Shown: positions 1-6,343 of the stretch, piece after piece
Numbering within the stretch: position 1 is the stretch's first letter
How the letters are laid out: each line of letters starts with the position of its first letter
From: Actinomycetota bacterium
Lineage (GTDB): Bacteria > Actinomycetota > Geothermincolia > Fen-727 > JAQURN01
Length of the DNA stretch: 9,874 bases
Reading direction: 5' to 3'
Assembly: GCA_028715585.1 (NCBI GenBank)
Contig: JAQURN010000042.1
Coordinates: forward strand, 1-9,874
Translations under genes and position numbers: made by a program
The notes under the pieces: model-generated
Told to the model about the DNA's origin: nothing
Seen by the model: the letters and a program-made list of their open reading frames with translations, nothing else
Database searches by the model: none

Positions 1-582
1 GTCAAAAGGAGTCTTAAAGTACATAATCCTTTCGGCGCACAATCCACCGTTTGAGCGGAGGGCAATTGAGACGTCCTTCTCCGCCCCAGCCTGAGTGTTT
101 ACGTCAATGGTCATTCTCGAGTTTGGCTCGAGCTCGTAGTTTTCTCCTTTGGGTGGCTCTCCCCCTCCATAAAAATAATTGACCAGTAGATTCACCGGTT
201 CGTTTGCAGGGTTTCCAATCGCAAGCCAGGTTTGGAATCCACCCCTTGTCGTTCCCTCGGCGAAGAAATACTCATTTCTTGGGGAGGCGAGCCCCATTAC
301 TTGGTCGCCGCCATCGAGCCCCCAATTCTTAAAATACATTGCGCGTTCGGCGACGAAGTAGCCATCTCCTGTTACCCGAGCGGCGACATCGCAATTAGCT
401 CCTACATAGAGGTTGACGTCTATCGTCACCCGTGAGGTGGGGGGGAGGATTACCGGTTGAGGCTCGATGGGAGAAGAGTTCGTCATGTAGTTGATGGTAA
501 CGTTGAGGAGTTTTGCGTTTGGATTTTCGAGGCAAATCCACTCCTGGAAACCTTCTCTTGTCGTTCCCTCGGCGAAGTAGTA
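1..582 (-). repeat. Tandem FAEGTTR protein repeats, about 104 residues each
   Basis: Within the propeller gene, codons 437-540 and 541-630 encode two copies of one module; the second is cut by the window edge. Both open with Y[YF]FAEGTTR.GFQ.W (F439-R445 and F543-R549), have NP about 12 residues after the GFQ, carry SR[VM]TIDVN in the middle, and end with AER.MYFK. The DNA under FAEGTTR is identical over 21 bases (245-265 and 557-577). The predicted fold is an all-beta, Ig-like extracellular module. I recall similar repeats in secreted proteins of deep-branching Actinobacteria, but that is memory, not a search. More copies may follow beyond the left edge. Confidence 0.8.
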
Positions 583-1890
583 GTCACTTTTCCGCTCGCC
601 GCCTTCTCCGAACAGGAGCATCTCGCCCTTAGTGATGGAGATGACGCCGTAAGGGGTAGGAATAGAAGAGCCCCCTTCGTTGGTTTCCCAGAAAGTATCA
701 CCTGTTTCGCAATCCAGCGCGCATATCCCGGAACCCACCTCCATCCACGAAGAAGGGTCAGTCTTTGTCTTTGCCACTAGCAGTTTGTCTCTGGCAATAG
801 CGGGGGAAACGTTGAATCCGCCAACTCCTTTTTTCTCCCAGATTTTCGAAACCTCTCCCGTTTCGCCGTTTTCCCTAAAAGCGCATGTCCAGTTGATGTT
901 CCCGTCTTTTGCCATTTGCTGACATGACAGGAATACGGTTTCCCCTACCACTGCTGGGGTGCCGCTCGAGGGATACACTTCTTTTTTCCAGATTCCTTTT
1001 CCGGTTTGCCCGTTCAGGCAGTAAAGGTGGTTTTGTGGTTCCTCCATGGCGCCGAATTTGAAGTCGGCGAAGTATATTTTTCCTTCCCCCGCGCAAACAG
1101 ACCCTGTTACATCGAGTTCCCCATCCGTTTGGTAAAATCCATTATTCCCCCATGAAGTGAGAGGCTTACCTGTTTCCTTGTCGAGGCACCATACCCCTCC
1201 ATTTGGAGAAATAGGGGCTCCATAGGCGGCGGATTGGCAAACGAAAACCCTGTTGCCGGATATTGCGGGAGTGGAGGGAGCATTGCATCCCTCGCCGAGT
1301 TCAAATCCCCAGTTGAGTTCCCCCGTTTTTCTATCAAGGGAATAATATATTCCATTCGCCCAATCACCGATGAAAAGGTTTTCCTCATCAACTGTGGGGG
1401 AGCTATTGACTATTAACGCTCCTTTCTTGAATTCTCCCAGATTTTTCTTCCACAGGATTTTCCCCGATTGCGAGTTCAGGGCGTGGACGGAAGAGCCCGA
1501 GCCTATGTAAATAACTCCTTCGCAAACCGCGGGGGAGGACCAGTTCAAATAGGTGGGGGGGTCTATTTCTTTCTCCCACAGCTTTTTGTTGGAGGAAAGG
1601 TCGAAACAGTAGATTGACCCCGAAGTATCATCCACTCCTGTGTATACAAATGCCTTGTTTCCAGAAATCACAGGCTGGCTTCCCTCCCGCGCCTGGATGT
1701 TTCCACTTCTCGCAAAAATATCGTGACTTTGCGAAAGTGCGATTTCACTGAATCCCGAGTTCTGCCCGTCTTTTTGAAACTGACTCCATTCGTCTGCTTC
1801 TTCTAACGCTGCCGCTTGGGGCAAAAAGGTTGAGAGTGAAAGTAGAACAGCGAAAGCTAATACCAAGCAGATAATTTTGTTTCTGTGCAT
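1..1890 (-). CDS. Secreted PQQ-like beta-propeller protein with FAEGTTR repeats (3' end cut off)
   Basis: The reading frame is open from ATG at 1890 to the window edge (630 residues visible, C-terminus missing). The start has a GGAAAGGAG ribosome site 5 bases upstream. Residues 1-28 form a Sec signal peptide: basic HRNK, a hydrophobic stretch IICLVLAFAVLLSLSTF, then PQAAA as probable signal peptidase I site, so the mature protein is outside the membrane. Residues about 34-430 carry repeated beta-propeller blades of the PQQ/quinoprotein-dehydrogenase-like type, each with an xxLDxxTGxxxW-like signature (IYCFDLSSNKKLW at 93-105, VHALNSQSGKILW at 135-147, further copies near 182-194, 233-247, 289-301, 342-351 and 389-401). 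About seven blades fit a full propeller. Two FAEGTTR-type repeats of about 104 residues follow from 437. PQQ-like repeats occur both in enzymes and in non-enzymatic scaffolds such as BamB; I see nothing showing that PQQ is bound. The gene lies behind a cobalamin riboswitch, so a role linked to corrinoid or cobalt status is an inference. It may also be the first gene of a longer operon. Confidence 0.9.
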   Translation of the reverse strand, partial: MHRNKIICLVLAFAVLLSLSTFLPQAAALEEADEWSQFQKDGQNSGFSEIALSQSHDIFARSGNIQAREGSQPVISGNKAFVYTGVDDTSGSIYCFDLSSNKKLWEKEIDPPTYLNWSSPAVCEGVIYIGSGSSVHALNSQSGKILWKKNLGEFKKGALIVNSSPTVDEENLFIGDWANGIYYSLDRKTGELNWGFELGEGCNAPSTPAISGNRVFVCQSAAYGAPISPNGGVWCLDKETGKPLTSWGNNGFYQTDGELDVTGSVCAGEGKIYFADFKFGAMEEPQNHLYCLNGQTGKGIWKKEVYPSSGTPAVVGETVFLSCQQMAKDGNINWTCAFRENGETGEVSKIWEKKGVGGFNVSPAIARDKLLVAKTKTDPSSWMEVGSGICALDCETGDTFWETNEGGSSIPTPYGVISITKGEMLLFGEGGERKSDYYFAEGTTREGFQEWICLENPNAKLLNVTINYMTNSSPIEPQPVILPPTSRVTIDVNLYVGANCDVAARVTGDGYFVAERAMYFKNWGLDGGDQVMGLASPRNEYFFAEGTTRGGFQTWLAIGNPANEPVNLLVNYFYGGGEPPKGENYELEPNSRMTIDVNTQAGAEKDVSIALRSNGGLCAERIMYFKTPFD

Positions 1891-1916
1891 CCCAACTCCT
1901 TTCCTTGGCTTTTTCC

Positions 1917-1945
1917 AAAATAAAAGCCGCCCTCACGAGGGCGGC
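1917..1945 (-). terminator. Intrinsic terminator in the riboswitch leader
   Basis: Read on the minus strand, GCCGCCCT, loop CGTG, then AGGGCGGC form a perfect 8-bp GC-rich stem (1945-1926), followed directly by TTTTATTTT (1925-1917). It lies between the cobalamin riboswitch and the start codon at 1890, so it can only act as a conditional (attenuation) terminator for the downstream propeller gene. On the plus strand the stem lacks a good T tract. Confidence 0.85.
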
Positions 1946-1961
1946 GAGTTTCTAAATAAAA

Positions 1962-2000
1962 GAACCACGCATTTTCTACTCGCGAGAATGCAATGGGTTC
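1962..2000 (-). other. Hairpin between B12 aptamer and terminator
   Basis: On the minus strand GAACC (2000-1996) can pair with GGTTC (1966-1962), and inside it GCATT with AATGC, leaving an apical segment that includes the self-complementary CTCGCGAG. The stem is imperfect, with an internal loop. It may be a spacer hairpin or part of the expression platform. Only the pairing is visible; the role is inferred. Confidence 0.4.
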
Positions 2001-2001
2001 C

Positions 2002-2146
2002 ACAGAAGCAGGTCTCCTGGCTTGGTTCAACGCTCCCCGCCCTTCCCGGCTTTTGCCAGTGGCGCTGCGGGTTGCTCCCCATCACAGTGGCGCGTCCGCG
2101 CCGGATTCTCACCGGCTTCCCTGTTAGGGCCGAATGCCACTTCTGT
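2002..2146 (-). promoter_or_regulatory. Cobalamin (B12) riboswitch aptamer
   Basis: On the minus strand this has the conserved elements of the cobalamin riboswitch in order. P1 closes with ACAGAAG (2146-2140) against CTTCTGT (2008-2002). Next come GGGAAGCCGGTGAGAATCC and the P3-type stem GCCGGTGAGAATCCGGC (2116-2100), then GCCACTGTGA (2091-2082), a GGGAAGGGCG segment (2046-2037), and the 3' B12 box AAGCCAGGAGACCTGC (2024-2009). The family binds adenosyl- or related cobalamins and normally turns off B12 uptake, synthesis or B12-alternative genes. Here the first gene downstream is a secreted propeller protein, with a terminator hairpin 57 bases after the aptamer, so ligand-dependent transcription termination is the likely mode. 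Confidence 0.95.
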
Positions 2147-2172
2147 AGCACATTTATTTTATTTTCCCTTGT

Positions 2173-2200
2173 ATTATATGGCGAAGGTTTGAGAAGTCAA
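2173..2200 (-). promoter_or_regulatory. Sigma-70-type promoter for the riboswitch transcript
   Basis: On the minus strand TTGACT (2200-2195) and TATAAT (2178-2173) are separated by 16 bases: an exact consensus -10 and a five-of-six -35 box. Transcription would begin near 2166, about 20 bases before the aptamer, giving a leader of roughly 275 nt before the propeller start codon. The strength and position support the riboswitch and terminator being functional parts of one leader. Confidence 0.8.
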
Positions 2201-2241
2201 CGAATTGATTTAATGTTCTTGTTTCGCCTTAACTCGGCGCC

Positions 2242-2270
2242 TTGCTCTCTTCACCGTTTTTTTGTAGAAT
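2242..2270 (+). promoter_or_regulatory. Possible promoter for the small heat-shock gene
   Basis: TTGCTC (2242-2247) and TAGAAT (2265-2270) are spaced by 17 bases, which would start transcription near 2277 and leave a short leader to the ATG at 2319. The match is moderate. I found no CIRCE or HAIR operator in 2170-2318, so no specific heat-shock repressor can be named. Confidence 0.35.
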
Positions 2271-2305
2271 TTTAAAACAAAGCGGTTTTCGGCAACTGAG
2301 ATGAG

Positions 2306-2312
2306 AAGGAGG
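2306..2312 (+). promoter_or_regulatory. Ribosome binding site that sets the hsp20 start
   Basis: AAGGAGG lies 6 bases before ATG 2319. It sits inside the longer frame that begins at ATG 2301, so initiation at 2319 is preferred and the six extra residues MRRRRK are probably not translated. Confidence 0.8.
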
Positions 2313-2318
2313 CGCAAA

Positions 2319-2840
2319 ATGTTTTTTGACGATTGGAATCCTCTTTCGGATGCAAGGTTTCCAGCGCTGCGGAGGGGAGGCTTGGATCTTTCCTCGTGGA
2401 GACCGGGTTTGCCTTGGAGGCTCTTTGGGGAAGAGAGCTGGCCAAAAATCGATGCCTACCAGAAAGGGGAAGACCTCGTGGTGAAGGCAGAAATTCCAGG
2501 GGTTCAACCAGAGGATATCGAAGTGGCGCTCGAGGAGGGACACCTTACGATTAGTGGAAAGACGGAGAGGGAAGAAAAGGTTGAGGATGAAGATTATTTC
2601 CGCATGGAGCGCACTGTCGGCTCTTTCTCGCGCTCAATAGATGTACCCAGTGATGTGAAGGAATCGGATATTGAAGCAAAATACTCCGATGGCATTCTCG
2701 AGATAGTGGTAAAGGGCGCGGCAAAGTTGGCATCGAAGGCTCGCAAATCAATCCCGGTAAAAGCTTCGGAGAGAAAGCCGAAGGAATTGAAAGCTAGCAA
2801 ATCTACCAAGAAGAAAGCTTCCAAAAAGTCTGGGAAATAG
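2319..2840 (+). CDS. Hsp20-family small heat-shock protein
   Basis: This is a 173-residue ATP-independent chaperone of the alpha-crystallin family, which holds unfolding cytoplasmic proteins until DnaK or similar systems refold them. Residues 1-40 are the aromatic-rich N-terminal arm (MFFDDWNPLSD). Residues about 41-133 are the alpha-crystallin domain, beginning WPKIDAYQKGEDLVVKAEIP, with GHLTISGKTERE in the middle and the hallmark DGILEIVVKG at 124-133. The I-x-V motif SIPV (144-147) would dock into a neighbouring subunit. An unusually long Lys/Ser tail follows (149-173, ending STKKKASKKSGK), about 20 residues beyond a typical bacterial Hsp20. It may aid solubility or bind nucleic acid, but that is speculation. 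The gene is divergent from the B12-riboswitch transcript and has no obvious co-transcribed partner; the next gene is over 300 bases away. Confidence 0.93.
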   Translation: MFFDDWNPLSDARFPALRRGGLDLSSWRPGLPWRLFGEESWPKIDAYQKGEDLVVKAEIPGVQPEDIEVALEEGHLTISGKTEREEKVEDEDYFRMERTVGSFSRSIDVPSDVKESDIEAKYSDGILEIVVKGAAKLASKARKSIPVKASERKPKELKASKSTKKKASKKSGK

Positions 2841-3158
2841 GGGAGAGCGAGCATTCTCGTATAAGTCTCGCAATTTTCTTCGAAAAAATAGCGTTGCAGG
2901 TAGGTTCCTCCTTTGCGCCTGTGTAAGGCCTTGGGTTGGCAGGAGAGCGGGTAGTTGGACGAAAAAGGCAGCTTTTCTGGGCGCCGTTCTTGATTTTTGC
3001 CCCAACTATTTACTGAACCCCCCAACTATTTACTGAACCCATAGTTTCTCTGCTCATGCAAGCTATTCGGGAGCTTTGTTGTATGCTTGTCATATGATAG
3101 AAATAACCATTTTGGCATCGAGTTTTGGAACCGGCCATTACCTTCGGTTTGTAAAAGA
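2841..3158. other. Gene-free interval before recG
   Basis: I see no credible gene, tRNA or structured RNA family here. It holds short, weak hairpins after hsp20 (for example GCGAG/CTCGC at 2847-2871, with no clean T tract) and a perfect 20-bp tandem duplication (3001-3040). From 3087 the RecG frame is open via a TTG codon, but residues before the ATG at 3159 do not look RecG-like. An AT-rich segment (TATGAT at 3093-3098) could be a -10 box for the recG operon, without a convincing -35. Confidence 0.6.
3001..3040. repeat. Perfect 20-bp tandem duplication
   Basis: The unit cccaactatttactgaaccc occurs twice head to tail with no mismatch or spacer (3001-3020 and 3021-3040). There is no flanking transposase, inverted repeat or third copy in the window. 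It could be a slippage product, a target duplication or excision scar, or a paired protein-binding site. Confidence 0.9.
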
Positions 3159-5249
3159 ATGGCAGAGAAAATCGCTGGAAAGAAAGAGAACCTGGAAAGG
3201 CTCGGAGCTCCGGTTACATCCCTCTGGGGAGTGGGGACTGCTTATGCGGCTAAACTTTCCTCAGTGGGGATAGAAACCATTGCCGACCTCTTGTTCTACT
3301 TCCCCAGAAAATACCTAGACCGTTCCAATGTAGTGCACATAGGTGAGGTGAAGGTAGGCGAAGAAGTAACGGTCATCGGGCGGGTCTCTAAGGTGGAAAG
3401 CAGGAGGACAAAGACTCACAAGAGCATCCTGACCGTCACCATATTCGATGAAACTGGTTACCTGGATGGCGTGTGGTTCAACCAGGACTATCTGAAGGAG
3501 AAGTTTCGCGAAGGGATGGAGGTTGCTTTCTCTGGCAAGGTAGAGGCACGCTATGGAGGGCCTCAAATAATAAACCCATCTTTTGACATCACCTCGGAGG
3601 GAAGGGAAAGCGACCCTCTGCATACCCAGATAATCGTGCCTATCTATCCCCTTACCTCTGGGATAACTTCCGCCGGTCTTCGCAAGAATGTGAAACGGGC
3701 ACTTGCGGTTGTAAAGGATGTGGAGGACCCGTTGCCTGAAGGGATAAGGGAAAGATTCAAGTTGATGCCCTTTGCCCAGTCGCTTCGCCAGATTCATTTT
3801 CCAGATAGTCCATCTTCCCTCAAGAAGGCTCTTTACCGTGCCCGGTTCGAGGAGGTCTTCGTCCTTGAGGTTGGGCTTGCCCTCATGAAAAAGAAACACG
3901 AGATGTCCTCAAAAGGGATAACCCATTCTCCCCCTGGCAAGCTCATTTCCAGGTTTTTAGAGTCTCTTCCGTTCGAGTTGACTAAGTCCCAAAGAAGGGT
4001 TTGGGAAGAGATTTCCGCTGATATGCAAAGAGGTGTTGCGATGAACAGGCTTCTTCAAGGGGAGGTTGGCTCGGGGAAGACTGTAGTCGCGGTCATGGCT
4101 TTGCTTCTTGCTGTTGAGGGGGGCTACCAGGGGGCGATAATGGCTCCGACCGAAGTTCTTGCGCAGCAACACTTTCGAAGGGTAAGCGAGATGCTTAGTG
4201 GCATGCCGGTAAGGGTTGAGCTCGTGACGGGAGGCACACCAAGAGAAATCCTGGACGAAATAAAACATGGAGAGGTTGAAATAGTCATTGGGACTCATGC
4301 CCTCATCCAGCGAAACGTCCACTTCAAAAAGCTTGGGGTCGCGGTGGTAGATGAGCAGCACCGATTTGGGGTTAGCCAGCGAGTGGAGCTTGGCTCGAAG
4401 GGCGTTTCTCCCGACATGCTTTACATGTCGGCTACTCCAATTCCCCGCACCCTTGCCCTTACTCTTTATGGAAACCTCGATATGAGCGTTATCTCTGAGC
4501 TCCCACCTGGCAGGAAAGGCGTTGTAACGGTGGTCGCGGATGAGGGAGAGCGCGAAGGCGTGCTGGCGATGGTCGCTAGAGAAATAAGAGAGGGAAAGCA
4601 AGCGTTTGTCATCTGCCCGTTAATAGAGGAGTCGGAAAAGTTGGAGGCTGCGGCGGCGAAAGAGGAAGCCGACAAGCTCAAAGCCATTTTCCCGAATTTT
4701 TCGATTGGTCTCTTGCACGGGCAGATGAAGAGTGAACAAAAAGCAGAAGTGATGAAGGGTTTTGAAGCTGGAGAGATAGATATATTGATATCCACGGTGG
4801 TGGTCGAGGTTGGAGTTGATATCCCAAATGCTTCGGTCATGATAGTAGAAAATGCCGACCGCTTTGGACTTGCGGGGTTGCATCAGCTCCGTGGGAGAAT
4901 AGGCAGAGGGAAGGAGAGAGGAATTTTTGTGTTGTTCTCAAATCCTACCACCGACGAAGCAAAAGCCAGGATGGAGGCAATCAAACGGTACAGTGATGGA
5001 TTTTCCCTTGCGGAGGCGGACTTGAGAATAAGAGGTGAGGGGTCCATATTCGGGACCCGTCAATCGGGAATGCCGGACTTGAAGCTCACCAGAGTTCCAA
5101 GAAGTTTTGATTTGATAAAGGTGGCTCGCGAAGCTGCTTTTACTCTTGTAGATGATGACCCATTTCTCAGCAGGAAAGAGCATGAGGGCTTGCGCGAAGA
5201 AGTTTCGAGGCGGTTTGGTGAAAGCTTGTCCTGGCTTTTCCGAACATAG
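3159..5249 (+). CDS. recG: ATP-dependent DNA helicase RecG
   Basis: RecG is a superfamily 2 double-strand DNA translocase that remodels stalled replication forks and branch-migrates Holliday junctions. From ATG 3159 it has 696 residues, close to the usual size (E. coli about 693). Residues about 61-131 form the OB-fold wedge domain (IGEVKVGEEVTVIGRV onward). The helicase core follows: Walker A GEVGSGKT (301-308), motif Ia APTEVLAQQH, motif II DEQHRFGV (398-405), motif III SATPIPRT (424-431), and motifs V/VI with STVVVEVGVDIP and QLRGRIGRG (576-584). The C-terminal RGEGSIFGTRQSG (625-637) is the RecG-specific end. The frame is open back to TTG 3087, adding 24 residues that do not resemble RecG; ATG 3159 has only a weak ribosome site, so the start is not fully settled. 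It heads a five-gene cluster, with rsmD 18 bases downstream. Confidence 0.96.
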   Translation: MAEKIAGKKENLERLGAPVTSLWGVGTAYAAKLSSVGIETIADLLFYFPRKYLDRSNVVHIGEVKVGEEVTVIGRVSKVESRRTKTHKSILTVTIFDETGYLDGVWFNQDYLKEKFREGMEVAFSGKVEARYGGPQIINPSFDITSEGRESDPLHTQIIVPIYPLTSGITSAGLRKNVKRALAVVKDVEDPLPEGIRERFKLMPFAQSLRQIHFPDSPSSLKKALYRARFEEVFVLEVGLALMKKKHEMSSKGITHSPPGKLISRFLESLPFELTKSQRRVWEEISADMQRGVAMNRLLQGEVGSGKTVVAVMALLLAVEGGYQGAIMAPTEVLAQQHFRRVSEMLSGMPVRVELVTGGTPREILDEIKHGEVEIVIGTHALIQRNVHFKKLGVAVVDEQHRFGVSQRVELGSKGVSPDMLYMSATPIPRTLALTLYGNLDMSVISELPPGRKGVVTVVADEGEREGVLAMVAREIREGKQAFVICPLIEESEKLEAAAAKEEADKLKAIFPNFSIGLLHGQMKSEQKAEVMKGFEAGEIDILISTVVVEVGVDIPNASVMIVENADRFGLAGLHQLRGRIGRGKERGIFVLFSNPTTDEAKARMEAIKRYSDGFSLAEADLRIRGEGSIFGTRQSGMPDLKLTRVPRSFDLIKVAREAAFTLVDDDPFLSRKEHEGLREEVSRRFGESLSWLFRT

Positions 5250-5267
5250 GATTGAAGGTAATCGGCA

Positions 5268-5834
5268 TTGCGAGTTATTAGCGGAAGCGCAAAAGGGACA
5301 AGGCTCTATGGCGTAAAGGGACTGAAGCTCCGCCCGGTGGAAGACAGCCTGAAGAAATCCATTTTCGATAGCCTCGGCGCGAGTGTGGAAGGCGTGAGGG
5401 TTCTCGACCTTTTTGCTGGCACCGGTTCCTTTGGGATAGAGGCGCTCTCCAGGGGAGCATTGTTTTGTGCTTTCATCGAGTCGCATATTCCTGCCGCGCG
5501 CGCTATCGAGATGAACCTCGATAGGGCGCATTTGAGAGAAAAAGCGCTTATTATCCCCGCCAAGCTTCCCGGGGCACTTGAGCGCCTGAAAGGCTCTTTC
5601 AGTTTGATTTTTATAGACCCCCCGTTTAGAATTGACACGCGCTTGCTGGAGGACGTGTTTTCTTCTCTATACCAGAAAAGTTTGCTTGAAAAGGATGGGA
5701 TTTTGATTTACCGTTTATCAGTTCACAACTGGTATGAGCCTTCTCGAGCTATGTGGAAACTTGTCGAGCGGCGCGAACGGGGAGATTCTTCTGTTTGTAT
5801 TTTCTCTTCCGCGGAGGGGTGTTTCAAGGAATGA
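5268..5834 (+). CDS. rsmD: 16S rRNA (guanine-N2)-methyltransferase RsmD
   Basis: RsmD transfers a methyl group from S-adenosylmethionine to N2 of G966 (E. coli numbering) in 16S rRNA during small-subunit assembly. The 188-residue length is normal. It begins at a TTG with AAGGTA 7 bases upstream; the first residues RVISGSAKG match the family start (RVIaGxxkG). Motif I LDLFAGTGSFGIEALSRGA (46-64) binds SAM and DPPF (117-120) is the catalytic motif IV, with Phe where Tyr is more usual. The family's RPTxDRVREALF segment reads RPVEDSLKKSIF (22-33), a noticeable divergence that may alter RNA contacts. Its stop overlaps the next start as ATGA, so coaD is probably translated by coupling. The pairing of rsmD with coaD is widespread in bacteria. 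Confidence 0.92.
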   Translation: MRVISGSAKGTRLYGVKGLKLRPVEDSLKKSIFDSLGASVEGVRVLDLFAGTGSFGIEALSRGALFCAFIESHIPAARAIEMNLDRAHLREKALIIPAKLPGALERLKGSFSLIFIDPPFRIDTRLLEDVFSSLYQKSLLEKDGILIYRLSVHNWYEPSRAMWKLVERRERGDSSVCIFSSAEGCFKE

Positions 5835-6343
5835 GTGAAGATTTGAAGGCTATTTGCCCTGGGACGTTTGACCCTGTCACCAATGGGCATTTGGACATCA
5901 TCGAGAGAGCCGCGAAGATTTTTGACGGGATAATAGTTGCCGTAGCAGAGAATCCAGAGAAGAAGCCCATTTTTTCGACAGAGGAAAGAGTAGAAATGCT
6001 CGAGGAGTGCTTTAAGGAATTAAAATTAGAGAATGTCGAAGTCGCTTCCTTTGACACTCTTCTGGTAAACGTGGCGCGTAAATATGGCGCAAGGGCTGTT
6101 GTGAAGGGGCTGCGCGCAATGTCGGACTTTGAATACGAGTTCCAGATGTCTCAGTTCAATAGAGAGATGGATGAGAACGTGGAAACTTTTTTTATGACGG
6201 CGAGCCCAGAATATACTTTTCTGAGCTCTAGTGGAGTCAAAGAAGTGGTGAGTTACGGAGGCTGCATCGAAGGACTTGTGCCTCCTCGAGTCGAGAAGAG
6301 GCTCAAGGATAAACTGGGGAAAGGTGGTAACAAGCATGAGTGA
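5831..6343 (+). CDS. coaD: Phosphopantetheine adenylyltransferase CoaD
   Basis: CoaD catalyses the fourth step of coenzyme A synthesis: 4'-phosphopantetheine plus ATP gives dephospho-CoA plus pyrophosphate, in the cytoplasm. The chosen ATG 5831 overlaps the rsmD stop by four bases and yields 170 residues, close to the family's usual 160. The frame extends upstream but those residues are rsmD sequence read in another frame. Motifs: PGTFDPVTNGH (10-20) with the nucleotidyltransferase (H/T)xGH signature TNGH, FDTLLVNVARK (74-84), VVKGLRAMSDFEYE (90-103), and FLSSSGVKEV (130-139), equal to the canonical ISSSxVRE segment. The next gene starts 8 bases before this stop. Confidence 0.96.
   Translation: MSEDLKAICPGTFDPVTNGHLDIIERAAKIFDGIIVAVAENPEKKPIFSTEERVEMLEECFKELKLENVEVASFDTLLVNVARKYGARAVVKGLRAMSDFEYEFQMSQFNREMDENVETFFMTASPEYTFLSSSGVKEVVSYGGCIEGLVPPRVEKRLKDKLGKGGNKHE

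Noticed and set aside
2847..2880. GCGAG/CTCGC hairpin after hsp20 as a terminator
   Set aside because: The stem is only 5 bp with a 15-base loop, followed by AATTTTC rather than a clear T run.
2594..3025. Minus-strand frame over the hsp20 3' end and the tandem duplication
   Set aside because: Half of it is antisense to hsp20, and the rest has low-quality composition and no motif or convincing ribosome site.
3087..3158. TTG 3087 as the RecG start
   Set aside because: The added 24 residues (SYDRNNHFG...) do not look like RecG, and ATG 3159 gives the normal length. It remains possible, as neither start has a strong ribosome site.
3957..4601. Long minus-strand frame opposite recG (214 codons)
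   Set aside because: It is an antisense shadow of a clearly conserved helicase gene. The translated product has no recognisable motif.
4938..5531. Minus-strand frame across the recG/rsmD junction (197 codons)
   Set aside because: It overlaps two conserved genes in antisense and shows no family signature.
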